The position numbers were made by a program, and so were the translations under genes. Of a stretch of DNA of 64,000 nt, positions 14,063 to 27,906 are shown in pieces. This stretch comes from Odiellus spinosus (lineage: Eukaryota > Arthropoda > Arachnida > Opiliones > Phalangiidae): contig CAWUCO010000186.1 in the NCBI GenBank assembly GCA_963920705.1, positions 186,001 to 250,000 on the forward strand. The letters are read 5' to 3'. Each line of letters starts with the position of its first letter. The stretch's first letter is position 1. The notes beneath the pieces are model-generated. The model did not search any database, was not told where the DNA came from, and worked only from the letters and a program-made list of their open reading frames with translations.

Positions 14063-16106
14063 GGGAAATTTTTCGATCTATACTTGGTTGAAATTTTTCG
14101 ATCTATACTTGGGTAATTTTTCGATCTATACTTGGGAAATTTTTCGATCTATACTTGGGAAATTTTTCGATCTATACTTGGGAAATTTTTCGATCTATAC
14201 TTGGGAAATTTTTCGATCTATACTTGGGAAATTTTTCGATCTATACTTGGGAAATTTTTCGATCTATACTTGGGGGAAATTTTTCGATCTATACTTGGGG
14301 GAAATTTTTCGATCTATAACTTGGGTAATTTTTCTATCTATACTTGGGAAATTTTTCGATCTATTCTTGGGAAATTTTTCGATCTATACTTGGGAAATTT
14401 TTAGATCTATACTTGAAAAAAAATTTTCGATCTATACTTGGGAAATTTTTCGATCTATACTTGGGAAATTTTTCGATCTATAATTGGGAAATTTTTCGAT
14501 GTATACTTGGGAAATTTTTCGATCTATTCTTGGGAAATTTTTCGATCTATTCTTGGGAAATTTTTCGAGCTATACTTGGGAAATTTTTAGATCTATACTT
14601 GAAAAAAATTTTCGATCTATACTTGGGAAATTTTTCGATCTTTACGAGGGAAATTTTTCGATCTATACTTGGGAAATTTTTCGATCTATACTTGGGAAAT
14701 TTTTCGATCTATTTTTGGGAAATTTTTGGATTTATACTTGGGAAATTTTTGGATCTATACTTGGGAAATTTTTCGATGTATACTTGGGAAATTTTTCGAT
14801 CTATACTTGTGAAATTTTTAGATCTATACTTGGGAAATTTTTGGATCTATACTTGGGTAATTTTTCGATCTATACTTGGGGGAAATTTTTCGATCTATAC
14901 TTGGGGGAAATTTTTCGATCTATAACTTGGGTAATTTTTCTATCTATACTTGGGAAATTTTTCGATCTATTCTTGGGAAATTTTTCGATCTATTCTTGGG
15001 AAATTTTTCGATCTATACTTGGGAAATTTTTAGATCTATACTTGAAAAAAAATTTTCGATCTATACTATGGAAATTTTTCGATCTATACTTGGGAAATTT
15101 TTCGATCTATACTTGGGAAATTTTTCGATGTATACTTGGGAAATTTTTCGATCTATACTTGGGAAATTTTTCGATCTATTCTTGGGAAATTTTTCGATCT
15201 ATTCTTGGGAAATTTTTCGATCTATACTTGGGAAATTTTTAGATCTATACTTGAAAAAAAATTTCGATCTATACTTGGGAAATTTTTCGATCTTTACGAG
15301 GGAAATTTTTCGATCTGTACTTGGGAAATTTTTCGATCTATACTTGGGAAATTTTTGGATCTATATCTGGAAAATTTTTGGATCTATACTTGGGAAATTT
15401 TTGGATCTATACTTGGGTAATTTTTCGATCTATACTTCGGAAATTTTTGGATTTATACTTGGGAAATTTTTGGATCTATACTTGGGAAATTTTTGGATCT
15501 ATACTTGGGAAATTTTTCGATCTATACTTGGTTGAAATTTTTCGATCTATACTTGGGTAATTTTTCGATCTATACTTGGGAAATTTTTCGATCTATACTT
15601 GGGAAATTTTTCGATCTATACTTGGGAAATTTTTCGATCTATACTTGGGAAATTTTTCGATCTATACTTGGGAAATTTTTCGATCTATACTTGGGAAATT
15701 TTTCGATCTATACTTGGGGGAAATTTTTCGATCTATACTTGGGGGAAATTTTTCGATCTATAACTTGGGTAATTTTTCTATCTATACTTGGGAAATTTTT
15801 CGATCTATTCTTGGGAAATTTTTCGATCTATTCTTGGGAAATTTTTCGATCTATACTTGGGAAATTTTTAGATCTATACTTGAAAAAAAATTTTCGATCT
15901 ATACTTGGGAAATTTTTCGATCTATACTTGGGAAATTTTTCGATCTATACTTGGGAAATTTTTCGATGTATACTTGGGAAATTTTTCGATCTATTCTTGG
16001 GAAATTTTTCGATCTATTCTTGGGAAATTTTTCGATCTATACTTGGGAAATTTTTAGATCTATACTTGAAAAAAAATTTTCGATCTATACTTGGGAAATT
16101 TTTCGA
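13939..16106 (+). repeat. 2,168-bp HOR unit A4, first tandem copy
   Basis: The offset of 2,168 bp holds across the unit (14,049 to 16,217; 14,344 to 16,512; 14,876 to 17,044; 15,321 to 17,489). Private variants are shared, including GATCTATAATTGGG (~14,479 and ~16,647) and TTTTTCGAGCTATAC (~14,566 and ~16,734). The unit contains one copy of the 652-bp type cassette. Confidence 0.85.
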
Positions 16107-18275
16107 TCTATACTTGGGAAATTTTTGGATCTATACTTGGGTAATTTTTCGATCTATACTTCGGAAATTTTTGGATTTATACTTGGGAAATTTTTGGATC
16201 TATACTTGGGAAATTTTTGGATCTATACTTGGGAAATTTTTCGATCTATACTTGGTTGAAATTTTTCGATCTATACTTGGGTAATTTTTCGATCTATACT
16301 TGGGAAATTTTTCGATCTATACTTGGGAAATTTTTCGATCTATACTTGGGAAATTTTTCGATCTATACTTGGGAAATTTTTCGATCTATACTTGGGAAAT
16401 TTTTCGATCTATACTTGGGAAATTTTTCGATCTATACTTGGGGGAAATTTTTCGATCTATACTTGGGGGAAATTTTTCGATCTATAACTTGGGTAATTTT
16501 TCTATCTATACTTGGGAAATTTTTCGATCTATTCTTGGGAAATTTTTCGATCTATACTTGGGAAATTTTTAGATCTATACTTGAAAAAAAATTTTCGATC
16601 TATACTTGGGAAATTTTTCGATCTATACTTGGGAAATTTTTCGATCTATAATTGGGAAATTTTTCGATGTATACTTGGGAAATTTTTCGATCTATTCTTG
16701 GGAAATTTTTCGATCTATTCTTGGGAAATTTTTCGAGCTATACTTGGGAAATTTTTAGATCTATACTTGAAAAAAATTTTCGATCTATACTTGGGAAATT
16801 TTTCGATCTTTACGAGGGAAATTTTTCGATCTATACTTGGGAAATTTTTCGATCTATACTTGGGAAATTTTTCGATCTATACTTGGGAAATTTTTGGATT
16901 TATTCTTGGGAAATTTTTGGATCTATACTTGGGAAATTTTTCGATGTATACTTGGGAAATTTTTCGATCTATACTTGTGAAATTTTTAGATCTATACTTG
17001 GGAAATTTTTGGATCTATACTTGGGTAATTTTTCGATCTATACTTGGGGGAAATTTTTCGATCTATACTTGGGGGAAATTTTTCGATCTATAACTTGGGT
17101 AATTTTTCTATCTATACTTGGGAAATTTTTCGATCTATTCTTGGGAAATTTTTCGATCTATTCTTGGGAAATTTTTCGATCTATACTTGGGAAATTTTTA
17201 GATCTATACTTGAAAAAAAATTTTCGATCTATACTATGGAAATTTTTCGATCTATACTTGGGAAATTTTTCGATCTATACTTGGGAAATTTTTCGATGTA
17301 TACTTGGGAAATTTTTCGATCTATACTTGGGAAATTTTTCGATCTATTCTTGGGAAATTTTTCGATCTATTCTTGGGAAATTTTTCGATCTATACTTGGG
17401 AAATTTTTAGATCTATACTTGAAAAAAATTTTCGATCTATACTTGGGAAATTTTTCGATCTTTACGAGGGAAATTTTTCGATCTGTACTTGGGAAATTTT
17501 TCGATCTATACTTGGGAAATTTTTGGATCTATATCTGGAAAATTTTTGGATCTATACTTGGGAAATTTTTGGATCTATACTTGGGTAATTTTTCGATCTA
17601 TACTTCGGAAATTTTTGGATTTATACTTGGGAAATTTTTGGATCTATACTTGGGAAATTTTTGGATCTATACTTGGGAAATTTTTCGATCTATACTTGGT
17701 TGAAATTTTTCGATCTATACTTGGTTGAAATTTTTCGATCTATACTTGGGTAATTTTTCGATCTATACTTGGGAAATTTTTCGATCTATACTTGGGAAAT
17801 TTTTCGATCTATACTTGGGAAATTTTTCGATCTATACTTGGGAAATTTTTCGATCTATACTTGGGAAATTTTTCGATCTATACTTGGGGGAAATTTTTCG
17901 ATCTATACTTGGGGGAAATTTTTCGATCTATAACTTGGGTAATTTTTCTATCTATACTTGGGAAATTTTTCGATCTATTCTTGGGAAATTTTTCGATCTA
18001 TTCTTGGGAAATTTTTCGATCTATACTTGGGAAATTTTTAGACCTATACTTGAAAAAAAATTTTCGATCTATACTTGGGAAATTTTTCGATCTATACTTG
18101 GGAAATTTTTCGATCTATACTTGGGAAATTTTTCGATGTATACTTGGGAAATTTTTCGATCTATTCTTGGGAAATTTTTCGATCTATTCTTGGGAAATTT
18201 TTCGATCTATACTTGGGAAATTTTTAGATCTATACTTGAAAAAAAATTTCGATCTATACTTGGGAAATTTTTCGA
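16107..18275 (+). repeat. 2,168-bp HOR unit A4, second tandem copy
   Basis: This unit directly abuts the first copy. It differs by an extra 25-bp GGTTGAAA monomer at ~17,700-17,725 (two in a row here, one in copy 1), one monomer fewer in the following plain run, and a GACCTATAC variant at ~18,042. The left edge of the large macro-duplication (~17.4 kb) falls inside this unit. Confidence 0.8.
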
Positions 18276-21200
18276 TCTTTACGAGGGAAATTTTTCGATC
18301 TATACTTGGGAAATTTTTCGATCTATACTTGGGAAATTTTTCGATCTATACTTGGGAAATTTTTGGATTTATACTTGGGAAATTTTTGGATCTATACTTG
18401 GGAAATTTTTCGATGTATACTTGGGAAATTTTTCGATCTATACTTGTGAAATTTTTAGATCTATACTTGGGAAATTTTTGGATCTATACTTGGGAAATTT
18501 TTGGATCTGTACTTGGGAAATTTTTGGATCTATACTTGTGAAATTTTTGGATCTATACTTGGGAAATTTTTGGATCTATATCTGGAAAATTTTTGGATCT
18601 ATACTTGGGAAATTTTTGGATCTATACTTGGGTAATTTTTCGATCTATTCTTCGGAAATTTTTGGATTTATACTTGGGAAATTTTTGGATCTATACTTGG
18701 GAAATTTTTCGATCTATACTTGGTTGAAATTTTTCGATCTATACTTGGGTAATTTTTCGATCTATACTTGGGAAAGTTTTGGATCTATACTTGGGAAATT
18801 TTTCGATCTATACTTGGGAAATTTTTCGATCTATACTTGGGAAATTTTTCGATCTATACTTGGGAAATTTTTCGATCAATACTTGGGAAATTTTTCGATC
18901 TATACTTGGGAAATTTTTGGATCTATACTTGGGTAATTTTTCGATCTATACTTGGGGGAAATTTTTCGATCTATACTTGGGGGAAATTTTTCGATCTATA
19001 ACTTGGGTAATTTTTCTATCTATACTTGGGAAATTTTTCGATCTATTCTTGGGAAATTTTTCGATCTATTCTTGGGAAATTTTTCGATCTATACTTGGGA
19101 AATTTTTAGATCTATACTTGAAAAAAATTTTTCGATCTATACTTGGGAAATTTTTCGATCTATACTTGGGAAATTTTTCGATCTATACTTGGGAAATTTT
19201 TCGATCTATACTTGGGAAATTTTTCGATCTATACTTGGGAAATTTTTCGATCTATTCTTGGGAAATTTTTCGATCTATTCTTGGGAAATTTTTCGATCTA
19301 TACTTGGGAAATTTTTAGATCTATACTTGAAAAAAATTTTCGATTTATACTTGGGAAATTTTTCGATCTTTACGAGGGAAATTTTTCGATCTATACTTGG
19401 GAAATTTTTCGATCTATACTTGGGAAATTTTTCGATCTATACTTGGGAAATTTTTGGATTTATACTTGGGAAATTTTTCGATGTATACTTGGGAAATTTT
19501 TCGATCTATACTTGTGAAATTTTTAGATCTATACTTGGGAAATTTTTGGATCTATACTTGGGAAATTTTTGGATCTATACTTGGGAAATTTTTGGATCTA
19601 TACTTGTGAAATTTTTGGATCTATACTTGGGAAATTTTTGGATCTATATCTGGAAAATTTTTGGATCTATACTTGGGAAGTTTTTGGATCTATACTTGGG
19701 TAATTTTTCGATCTATACTTCGGAAATTTTTGGATTTATACTTGGGAAATTTTTGGATCTATACTTGGTAAATTTTTCGATCTATACTTGGTTGAAATTT
19801 TTCGATCTATACTTGGGTAATTTTTCGATCTATACTTGGGAAATTTTTCGATCTATACTTGGGAAATTTTTCGATCTATACTTGGGAAATTTTTCGATCT
19901 ATACTTGGGAAATTTTTCGATCTATACTTGGGAAATTTTTCGATCTATACTTGGGAAATTTTTCGATCTATACTTGGGGAAATTTTTCGATCTATACTTG
20001 GGGGAAATTTTTCGATCTATAACTTGGGTAATTTTTCTATCTATACTTGGGAAATTTTTCGATCTATTCTTGGGAAATTTTTCGATCTATTCTTGGGAAA
20101 TTTTTCGATCTATACTTGGGAAATTTTTAGATCTATACTTGAAAAAAAATTTTCGATCTATACTTGGGAAATTTTTCGATCTATACTTGGGAAATTTTTC
20201 GATCTATACTTGGGAAATTTTTCGATGTATACTTGGGAAATTTTTCGATCTATTCTTGGGAAATTTTTCGATCTATTCTTGGGAAATTTTTCGATCTATA
20301 CTTGGGAAATTTTTAGATCTATACTTGAAAAAAATTTTCGATCTATACTTGGGAAATTTTTCGATCTTTACGAGGGAAATTTTTCGATCTATACTTGGGA
20401 AATTTTTCGATCTATACTTGGGAAATTTTTCGATCTATACTTGGGAAATTTTTGGATTTATACTTGGGAAATTTTTGGATCTATACTTGGGAAATTTTTC
20501 GATGTATACTTGGGAAATTTTTCGATCTATACTTGTGAAATTTTTAGATCTATACTTGGGAAATTTTTGGATCTATACTTGGGAAATTTTTGGATCTGTA
20601 CTTGGGAAATTTTTGGATCTATACTTGTGAAATTTTTGTATCTATACTTGGGAAATTTTTGGATCTATATCTGGAAAATTTTTGGATCTATACTTGGGAA
20701 ATTTTTGGATCTATACTTGGGTAATTTTTCGATCTATACTTCGGAAATTTTTGGATTTATACATGTGGAAATTTTTGAATCTATACTTGGGAAATTTTTC
20801 GATCTATACTTGGTTGAAATTTTTCGATCTATACTTGGGTAATTTTTCGATCTATACTTGGGAAAGTTTTGGATCTATACTTGGGAAATTTTTCGATCTA
20901 TACTTGGGAAATTTTTCGATCTATACTTGGGAAATTTTTCGATCTATACTTGGGAAATTTTTCGATCTATACTTGGGAAATTTTTGGATCTATACTTGGG
21001 TAATTTTTCGATCTATACTTGGGGGAAATTTTTCGATCTATACTTGGGGGAAATTTTTCGATCTATAACTTGGGTAATTTTTCTATCTATACTTGGGAAA
21101 TTTTTCGATCTATTCTTGGGAAATTTTTCCATCTATTCTTGGGAAATTTTTCGATCTATACTTGGGAAATTTTTAGATCTATACTTGAAAAAATTTTTTC

Positions 21201-23930
21201 GATCTATACTTGGGAAATTTTTCGATCTATACTTGGGAAATTTTTCGATCTATACTTGGGAAATTTTTCGATGTATACTTGGGAAATTTTTCGATCTATA
21301 CTTGGGAAATTTTTCGATCTATTCTTGGGAAATTTTTCGATCTATTCTTGGGAAATTTTTCGATCTATACTTGGGAAATTTTTAGATCTATACTTGAAAA
21401 AAATTTTCGATCTATACTTGGGAAATTTTTCGATCTTTACGAGGGAAATTTTTCGATCTGTACTTGGGAAATTTTTAGATCTATACTTGAAAAAAATTTT
21501 TCGATCTATACTTGGGAAATTTTTCGATCTATACTTGGGAAATTTTTCGATCTATACTTGGGAAATTTTTCGATGTATACTTGGGAAATTTTTCGATCTA
21601 TTCTTGGGAAATTTTTCGATCTATTCTTGGGAAATTTTTCGATCTATACTTGGGAAATTTTTAGATCTATACTTGAAAAAAATTTTCGATCTATACTTGG
21701 GAAATTTTTCGATCTTTACGAGGGAAATTTTTCGATCTATACTTGGGAAATTTTTCGATCTATACTTGGGAAATTTTTCGATCTATACTTGGGAAATTTT
21801 TGGATTTATACTTGGGAAATTTTTGGATCTATACTTGGGAAATTTTTCGATGTATACTTGGGAAATTTTTCGATCTATACTTGTGAAATTTTTAGATCTA
21901 TACTTGGGAAATTTTTGGATCTATACTTGGGAAATTTTTGGATCTGTACTTGGGAAATTTTTGGATCTATACTTGTGAAATTTTTGGATCTATACTTGGG
22001 AAATTTTTGGATCTAAATCTGGAAAATTTTTGGATCTATACTTGGGAAATTTTTGGATCTATACTTGGGTAATTTTTCGATCTATACTTCGGAAATTTTT
22101 GGATTTATACTTGGGAAATTTTTGGATCTATACTTGGGAAATTTTTCGATCTATACTTGGTTGAAATTTTTCGATCTATACTTGGGTAATTTTTCGATCT
22201 ATACTTGGGAAAGTTTTGGATCTATACTTGGGAAATTTTTCGATCTATACTTGGAAATTTTTCGATCTATACTTGGGAAATTTTTCGATCTATACTTGGG
22301 AAATTTTTCGATCTATACTTGGGAAATTTTTCGATCTATACTTGGGAAATTTTTGGATCTATACTTGGGTAATTTTTCGATCTATACTTGGGGGAAATTT
22401 TTCGATCTATACTTGGGGGAAATTTTTCGATCTATAACTTGGGTAATTTTTCTATCTATACTTGGGAAATTTTTCGATCTATTCTTGGGAAATTTTTCGA
22501 TCTATTCTTGGGAAATTTTTCGATCTATACTTGGGAAATTTTTAGATCTATACTTGAAAAAAATTTTTCGATCTATACTTGGGAAATTTTTCGATCTATA
22601 CTTGGGAAATTTTTCGATGTATACTTGGGAAATTTTTCGATCTATACTTGGGAAATTTTTCGATCTATTCTTGGGAAATTTTTCGATCTATACTTGGGAA
22701 ATTTTTAGATCTATACTTGAAAAAAATTTTCGATCTATACTTGGGAAATTTTTCGATCTTTACGAGGGAAATTTTTCGATCTGTACTTGGGAAATTTTTC
22801 GATCTATACTTCGGAAATTTTTGGATTTATACTTGGGAAATTTTTGGATCTATACTTGGGAAATTTTTGGATCTATACTTGGGAAATTTTTGGATCTATA
22901 CTTGGGAAATTTTTGGATCTATACTTGTGAAATTTTTGGATCTATACTTGGGAAATTTTTGGATCTATATCTGGAAAATTTTTGGATCTATACTTGGGAA
23001 ATTTTTGGATCTATACTTGGGTAATTTTTCGATCTATACTTCGGAAATTTTTGGATTTATACTTGGGAAATTTTTGGATCTATACTTGGGAAATTTTTCG
23101 ATCTATACTTGGTTGAAATTTTTCGATCTATACTTGGGTAATTTTTCGATCTATACTTGGGAAATTTTTCGATCTATACTTGGGAAATTTTTCGATCTAT
23201 ACTTGGGAAATTTTTCGATCTATACTTGGGAAATTTTTCGATCTATACTTGGGGAATTTTTCGATCTATACTTGGGAAATTTTTCGATCTATACTTGGGG
23301 GAAATTTTTCGATCTATACTTGGGGGAAATTTTTCGATCTATAACTTGGGTAATTTTTCTATCTATACTTGGGAAATTTTTCGATCTATTCTTGGGAAAT
23401 TTTTCGATCTATTCTTGGGAAATTTTTCGATCTATACTTGGGAAATTTTTAGATCTATACTTGAAAAAAATTTTTCGATCTATACTTGGGAAATTTTTCG
23501 ATCTATACTTGGGAAATTTTTCGATCTATACTTGGGAAATTTTTCGATGTATACTTGGGAAATTTTTCGATCTATTCTTGGGAAATTTTTCGATCTATTC
23601 TTGGGAAATTTTTCGATCTATACTAGGGAAATTTTTAGATCTATACTTGAAAAAAATTTTCGATCTATACTTGGGAAATTTTTCGATCTTTACGAGGGAA
23701 ATTTTTGGATTTATACTTGGGAAATTTTTGGATCTATACTTGGGAAATTTTTCGATCTATACTTGGTTGAAATTTTTCGATCTATACTTGGGTAATTTTT
23801 CGATCTATACTTGGGAAAGTTTTGGATCTATACTTGGGAAATTTTTCGATCTATACTTGGGAAATTTTTCGATCTATACTTGGGAAATTTTTCGATCTAT
23901 ACTTGGGTAATTTTTCGATCTATACTTGGG

Positions 23931-26509
23931 AAAATTTTTTATCTATACTTGGGAAATTTTTGGATCTATACTTGGGAAATTTTTCGATCTATACTTGGGA
24001 AATTTTTCGATCTATATTTGGGAAATTTTTCGATCTATACTTGGGAAATTTTTCGATCTATACTTGGGAAATTTTTCGATCTATACTTGGGAAATTTTTC
24101 GATCTATACTTATGAAATTTTTCGATCTATACCTGGACAATTTTTGCATCTATACTTCGGAAATTTTTGGATCTATACTTGGGAAATTTCTGGATCTATA
24201 CTTGGGGGAAATTTTTCGATCTATACTTGGGTAATTTTTCTATCTATACTTGGGAAATTTTTCGATCTATTCTTGGGAAATTTTTCGATCTATTCTTGGG
24301 AAATTTTTCGATCTATACTTGGGAAATTTTTAGATCTATACTTGAAAAAATTTTTCGATCTATACTTGGGAAATTTTTCGATCTATACTATGGAAATTTT
24401 TCGATCTATACTTGGGTAATTTTTCGATCTATACTTGGGAAATTTTTGGATTAATACTTGGGAAATTTTTGGATCTATACTTGGGAAATTTTTCGATCTA
24501 TACTTGGTTGAAATTTTTCGATCTATACTTGGGTAATTTTTCGATCTATACTTGGGAAATTTTTGGATCTATACTTGGGAAATTTTTCGATCTATACTTG
24601 GGAAATTTTTCGATCTATACTTGGGAAATTTTTCGATCTATACTTGGGAAATTTTTCGATCTATACTTGGGAAATTTTTCGATCTATACTTGGGAAATTT
24701 TTGGATCTATACTTGGGAAATTTTTGGATCTATACTTGAGAAATTTTTGGATCATTACTTGGGAAATTTTTCGATCTATACTTGGGAAATTTTTAGATCT
24801 ATACTTGAAAAAAAATTTTCGATCTATACTTGGGAAATTTTTCGATCTATACTTGGGAAATTTTTCGATCTATACTTGGGAAATTTTTCGATCTATTCTT
24901 GGGAAATTTTTCGATCTATTCTTGGGAAATTTTTCGATCTATACTTGGGAAATTTTTAGATCTATACTTGAAAAAAATTTTCGATCTATACTTGGGAAAT
25001 TTTTCGATCTTTACGAGGGAAATTTTTCGATCTATACTTGGGAAATTTTTCGATCTATACTTGGGAAATTTTTCGATCTATACTTGGGAAATTTTTGGAT
25101 TTATACTTGGGAAATTTTTGGATCTATACTTGGGAAATTTTTCGATGTATACTTGGGAAATTTTTCGATCTATACTTGTGAAATTTTTAGATCTATACTT
25201 GGGAAATTTTTGGATCTATACTTGGGAAATTTTTGGATCTATACTTGGGAAATTTTTGGATCTATACTTGTGAAATTTTTGGATCTATACTTGGGAAATT
25301 TTTGGATCTATATCTGGAAAATTTTTGGATCTATACTTGGGAAATTTTTGGATCTATACTTGGGTAATTTTTCGATCTATACTTCGGAAATTTTTGGATT
25401 TATACTTGGGAAATTTTTGGATCTATACTTGGGAAATTTTTCGATCTATACTTGGTTGAAATTTTTCGATCTATACTTGGGTAATTTTTCGATCTATACT
25501 TGGGAAAGTTTTGGATCTATACTTGGGAAATTTTTCGACCTATACTTGGGAAATTTTTCGATCTATACTTGGGAAATTTTTCGATCTATACTTGGGAAAT
25601 TTTTCGATCTATACTTGGGAAATTTTTCGATCTATACTTGGGTAATTTTTCGATCTATACTTGGGAAAGTTTTTTATCTATACTTGGGAAATTTTTGGAT
25701 CTATACTTGGGAAATTTTTCGATCTATACTTGGGAAATTTTTCGATCTATACTTGGGAAATTTTTCGATCTATACTTGGGAAATTTTTCGATTTATACTT
25801 GGGAAATTTTTCGATCTATACTTGGGAAATTTTTCGATCTATACTTATGAAATTTTTCGATCTATACCTGGAAAATTTTTGCATCTATACTACGGAAATT
25901 TTTGGATCTATACTTGGGAAATTTTTCGATCTATACTTGGGAATTTTTTGGATCTATACTTGGGAAATTTTTCGATCTATACTTGGGAAATTTTTCGATC
26001 TATACTTGGAAAATCTTTCGATCTATACTTGGGAAATTTTTGGATCTATACTTGGGAAATTTTTTTATCTATACTTGGGAAATTTTTCGATCTATACTTG
26101 GGGGAAATTTTTCGATCTATACTTGGGGGAAATTTTTCGATCTATAACTTGGGTAATTTTTCTATCTATACTTGGGAAATTTTTCGATCTATTCTTGGGA
26201 AATTTTTCGATCTATTCTTGGGAAATTTTTCGATCTACACTTGGGAAATTTTAAGATCTATACTTGAAAAAAAATTTTCGATCTATACTTGGGAAATTTT
26301 TCGATCTATACTTATGAAATTTTTCGATCTATACCTGGAAAATTTTTGCATCTATACTACGGAAATTTTTGGATCTATACTTGGGAAATTTTTCGATCTA
26401 TACTTGGGAATTTTTTGGATCTATACTTGGGAAATTTTTCGATCTATACTTGGGAAATTTTTCGATCTATACTTGGAAAATCTTTCGATCTATACTTGGG
26501 AAATTTTTG
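23931..26509 (+). repeat. A/B mosaic zone
   Basis: Block A markers (TTTACGAGG at ~25,012, a TGTGAAA to AAAGTTTTGG cassette at ~25,177-25,507) alternate here with variants otherwise typical of later blocks: TTTTTTTATC monomers at ~23,935 and ~25,670, and CTTATGAAA then CCTGGAAAA (or CCTGGACAA) then GCATCTATAC at ~24,110 and ~25,845. Block C uses the same three-monomer series repeatedly. Inferred: recombination between families, or the source from which block C expanded. Confidence 0.75.
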
Positions 26510-26721
26510 GATCTATACTTGGGAAATTTTTTTATCTATACTTGGGAAATTTTTCGATCTATACTTGGGGGAAATTTTTCGATCTATACTTGGGGGAAAT
26601 TTTTCGATCTATAACTTGGGTAATTTTTCTATCTATACTTGGGAAATTTTTCGATCTATTCTTGGGAAATTTTTCGATCTATTCTTGGGAAATTTTTCGA
26701 TCTACACTTGGGAAATTTTAA
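24412..26721 (+). other. Longest stop-free stretch (769 codons); not called a gene
   Basis: This is the longest open frame from an ATG in the window. Its translation is a 23-residue period, GNFSIYTWEIFR then SILGKFFDLYL, with substitutions set by the monomer variants. The same peptide is read in all three + frames because the 23-bp monomer has no stop triplet and 23 is not divisible by 3. The frame's ends are fixed by variant monomers that carry TAA (GGGTAA), TGA (TGTGAA, CTTGAA, GGTTGAA) or TAG (TTTTAGATC). There is no splice structure, promoter or conserved domain visible, and overlapping frames are equally open. Similar stretches lie at 26,289-28,118, 27,671-29,488, 31,251-33,128, 53,078-54,682 and 58,080-59,864. 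I judge these non-coding. Confidence 0.85.
25812..26278 (+). repeat. 467-bp HOR unit, first tandem copy
   Basis: The offset of 467 bp links 25,841 to 26,308 and 25,902 to 26,369. The unit runs CTTATGAAA, CCTGGAAAA, GCATCTATACTACGG, a TTGGGAATTTTTTGG monomer, GGAAAATCTTTCG, TTTTTTTATC, two GGGGGAAA, TATAACTTGGGTAA, GATCTATTC pair, GATCTACAC, TTTTAAGATC and CTTGAAAAAAAA. The same doublet is present in the right macro copy (~59,108 and ~59,575), so it predates the macro-duplication. Confidence 0.85.
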
Positions 26722-26745
26722 GATCTATACTTGAAAAAAAATTTT
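26279..26745 (+). repeat. 467-bp HOR unit, second tandem copy
   Basis: This copy directly follows the first with the same private variants (TTTTAAGATC, GATCTACAC, CTACGGAAA). Its right-copy homologue near 59,575-59,995 is 46 bp shorter: two monomers are missing near 59,700. Confidence 0.85.
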
Positions 26746-27906
26746 CGATCTATACTTGGGAAATTTTTCGATCTATACTTGGGAAATTTTTCGATCTATA
26801 CTTGGGAAATTTTTCGATGTATACTTGGGAAATTTTTCGATCTATTCTTGGGAAATTTTTGGATCTATACTTGGGAAATTTTTGGATCTATACTTTTGAA
26901 ATTTTTCGATCTATACTTGGGAGAAATTTTTCGATCTATACTTGGGGGAAATTTTTCGATCTATACTTGGGTAATTTTTCGATCTATACTTGGGAAATTT
27001 TTGGATCTATACTTGGGAAATTTTTGGATCTATATTTGGGAAATTTTTGGATCTATACTTGGGAAATTTTTGGATCTATACTTGAGAAATTTTTGGATCT
27101 ATACTTGGGAAATTTTTCGATCTATTCTTGGGAAATTTTTGGATCTATACTTGGGAAATTTTTAGATCTATACTTGGGAAATATTTTTCGATCTATACTT
27201 GGGAAATTTTTCGATCTATACTTGGGAAATTTTTCGATCTATACTTGGGTAATTTTTGGATTTATACTTGGGAAATTTTTGGATCTATACTTGGGAAATT
27301 TTTCGATCTATACTTGGTTGAAATTTTTCGATCTATACTTGGGTAATTTTTGGATCTATACTTGGGAAATTTTTGGATCTATACTTGGGAAATTTTTCGA
27401 TCTATACTTTGGAAATTTTTCGATCTATACTTGGGAAATTTTTCGATCTATACTTGGGAAATTTTTCGATCTATACTTGGGAAATTTTTCGATCTATACT
27501 TGGGAAATTTTTCGATCTATACTTGGAAATTTTTCGATCTATACTTGGGAAATTTTTGGATCTATACTTGGGAAATTTTTGGATCTATACTTGGAAAATT
27601 TTTGTACCTATACTTGGGAAATTTTTCGATCTATACTTGAGAAATTTTTGGATCTATACTTGGGAAATTTTTGGATCTATACTTGGGAAATTTTTCGATC
27701 TATACTTGGGAACTTTTTCGATCTATACTTGGAAATTTTTCGATCTATACTTGGGAAATTTTTCGATCTATACTTGGGAAATTTTTGGATCTATACTTGG
27801 GAAATTTTTGGATCTATACTTGGGAAATTTTTCGATCTATACTTGGGAGAAATTTTTCGATCTATACTTGGGGGAAATTTTTCGATCTATACTTGGGTAA
27901 TTTTTC
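26510..27906 (+). repeat. 1,397-bp HOR unit B1, first tandem copy
   Basis: The offset to the next unit is a constant 1,397 bp (26,731 to 28,128; 27,128 to 28,525; 27,350 to 28,747; 27,671 to 29,068). The unit starts near a TTTTTTTATC monomer and ends after a GGGGGAAA/GGGTAA pair. The right macro copy has this unit only once (~59,760-61,100). Confidence 0.85.

Larger units (their letters stand above)
1..23930 (+). repeat. Block A: HOR family with TTTACGAGG and TATATCTGG marker monomers
   Basis: This block is recognised by marker monomers that recur in a fixed order. A cassette of roughly 330 bp runs: CTTGTGAAATTTTTA, (often) GATCTGTAC, CTTGTGAAATTTTTG, TATATCTGGAAAA, GGGTAA, CTTCGGAAA, GATTTATAC, GGTTGAAA, GGGTAA, GGGAAAGTTTTGG. 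Clear examples lie at about 1,738-2,066, 3,675-4,003, 5,832-6,161, 7,852-8,181, 18,440-18,774 and 21,890-22,212. Another module runs: two GGGGGAAA monomers, TATAACTTGGGTAA, one or two GATCTATTC, TTTTTAGATC, CTTGAAAAAAA, GATGTATAC, GATCTATTC pair, TTTTTAGATC, CTTGAAAAAAA, TTTACGAGG. The TTTACGAGG marker occurs about 24 times between 400 and 25,020, then not again until ~52,876. Runs of plain C-class monomers separate the modules. Confidence 0.9.
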
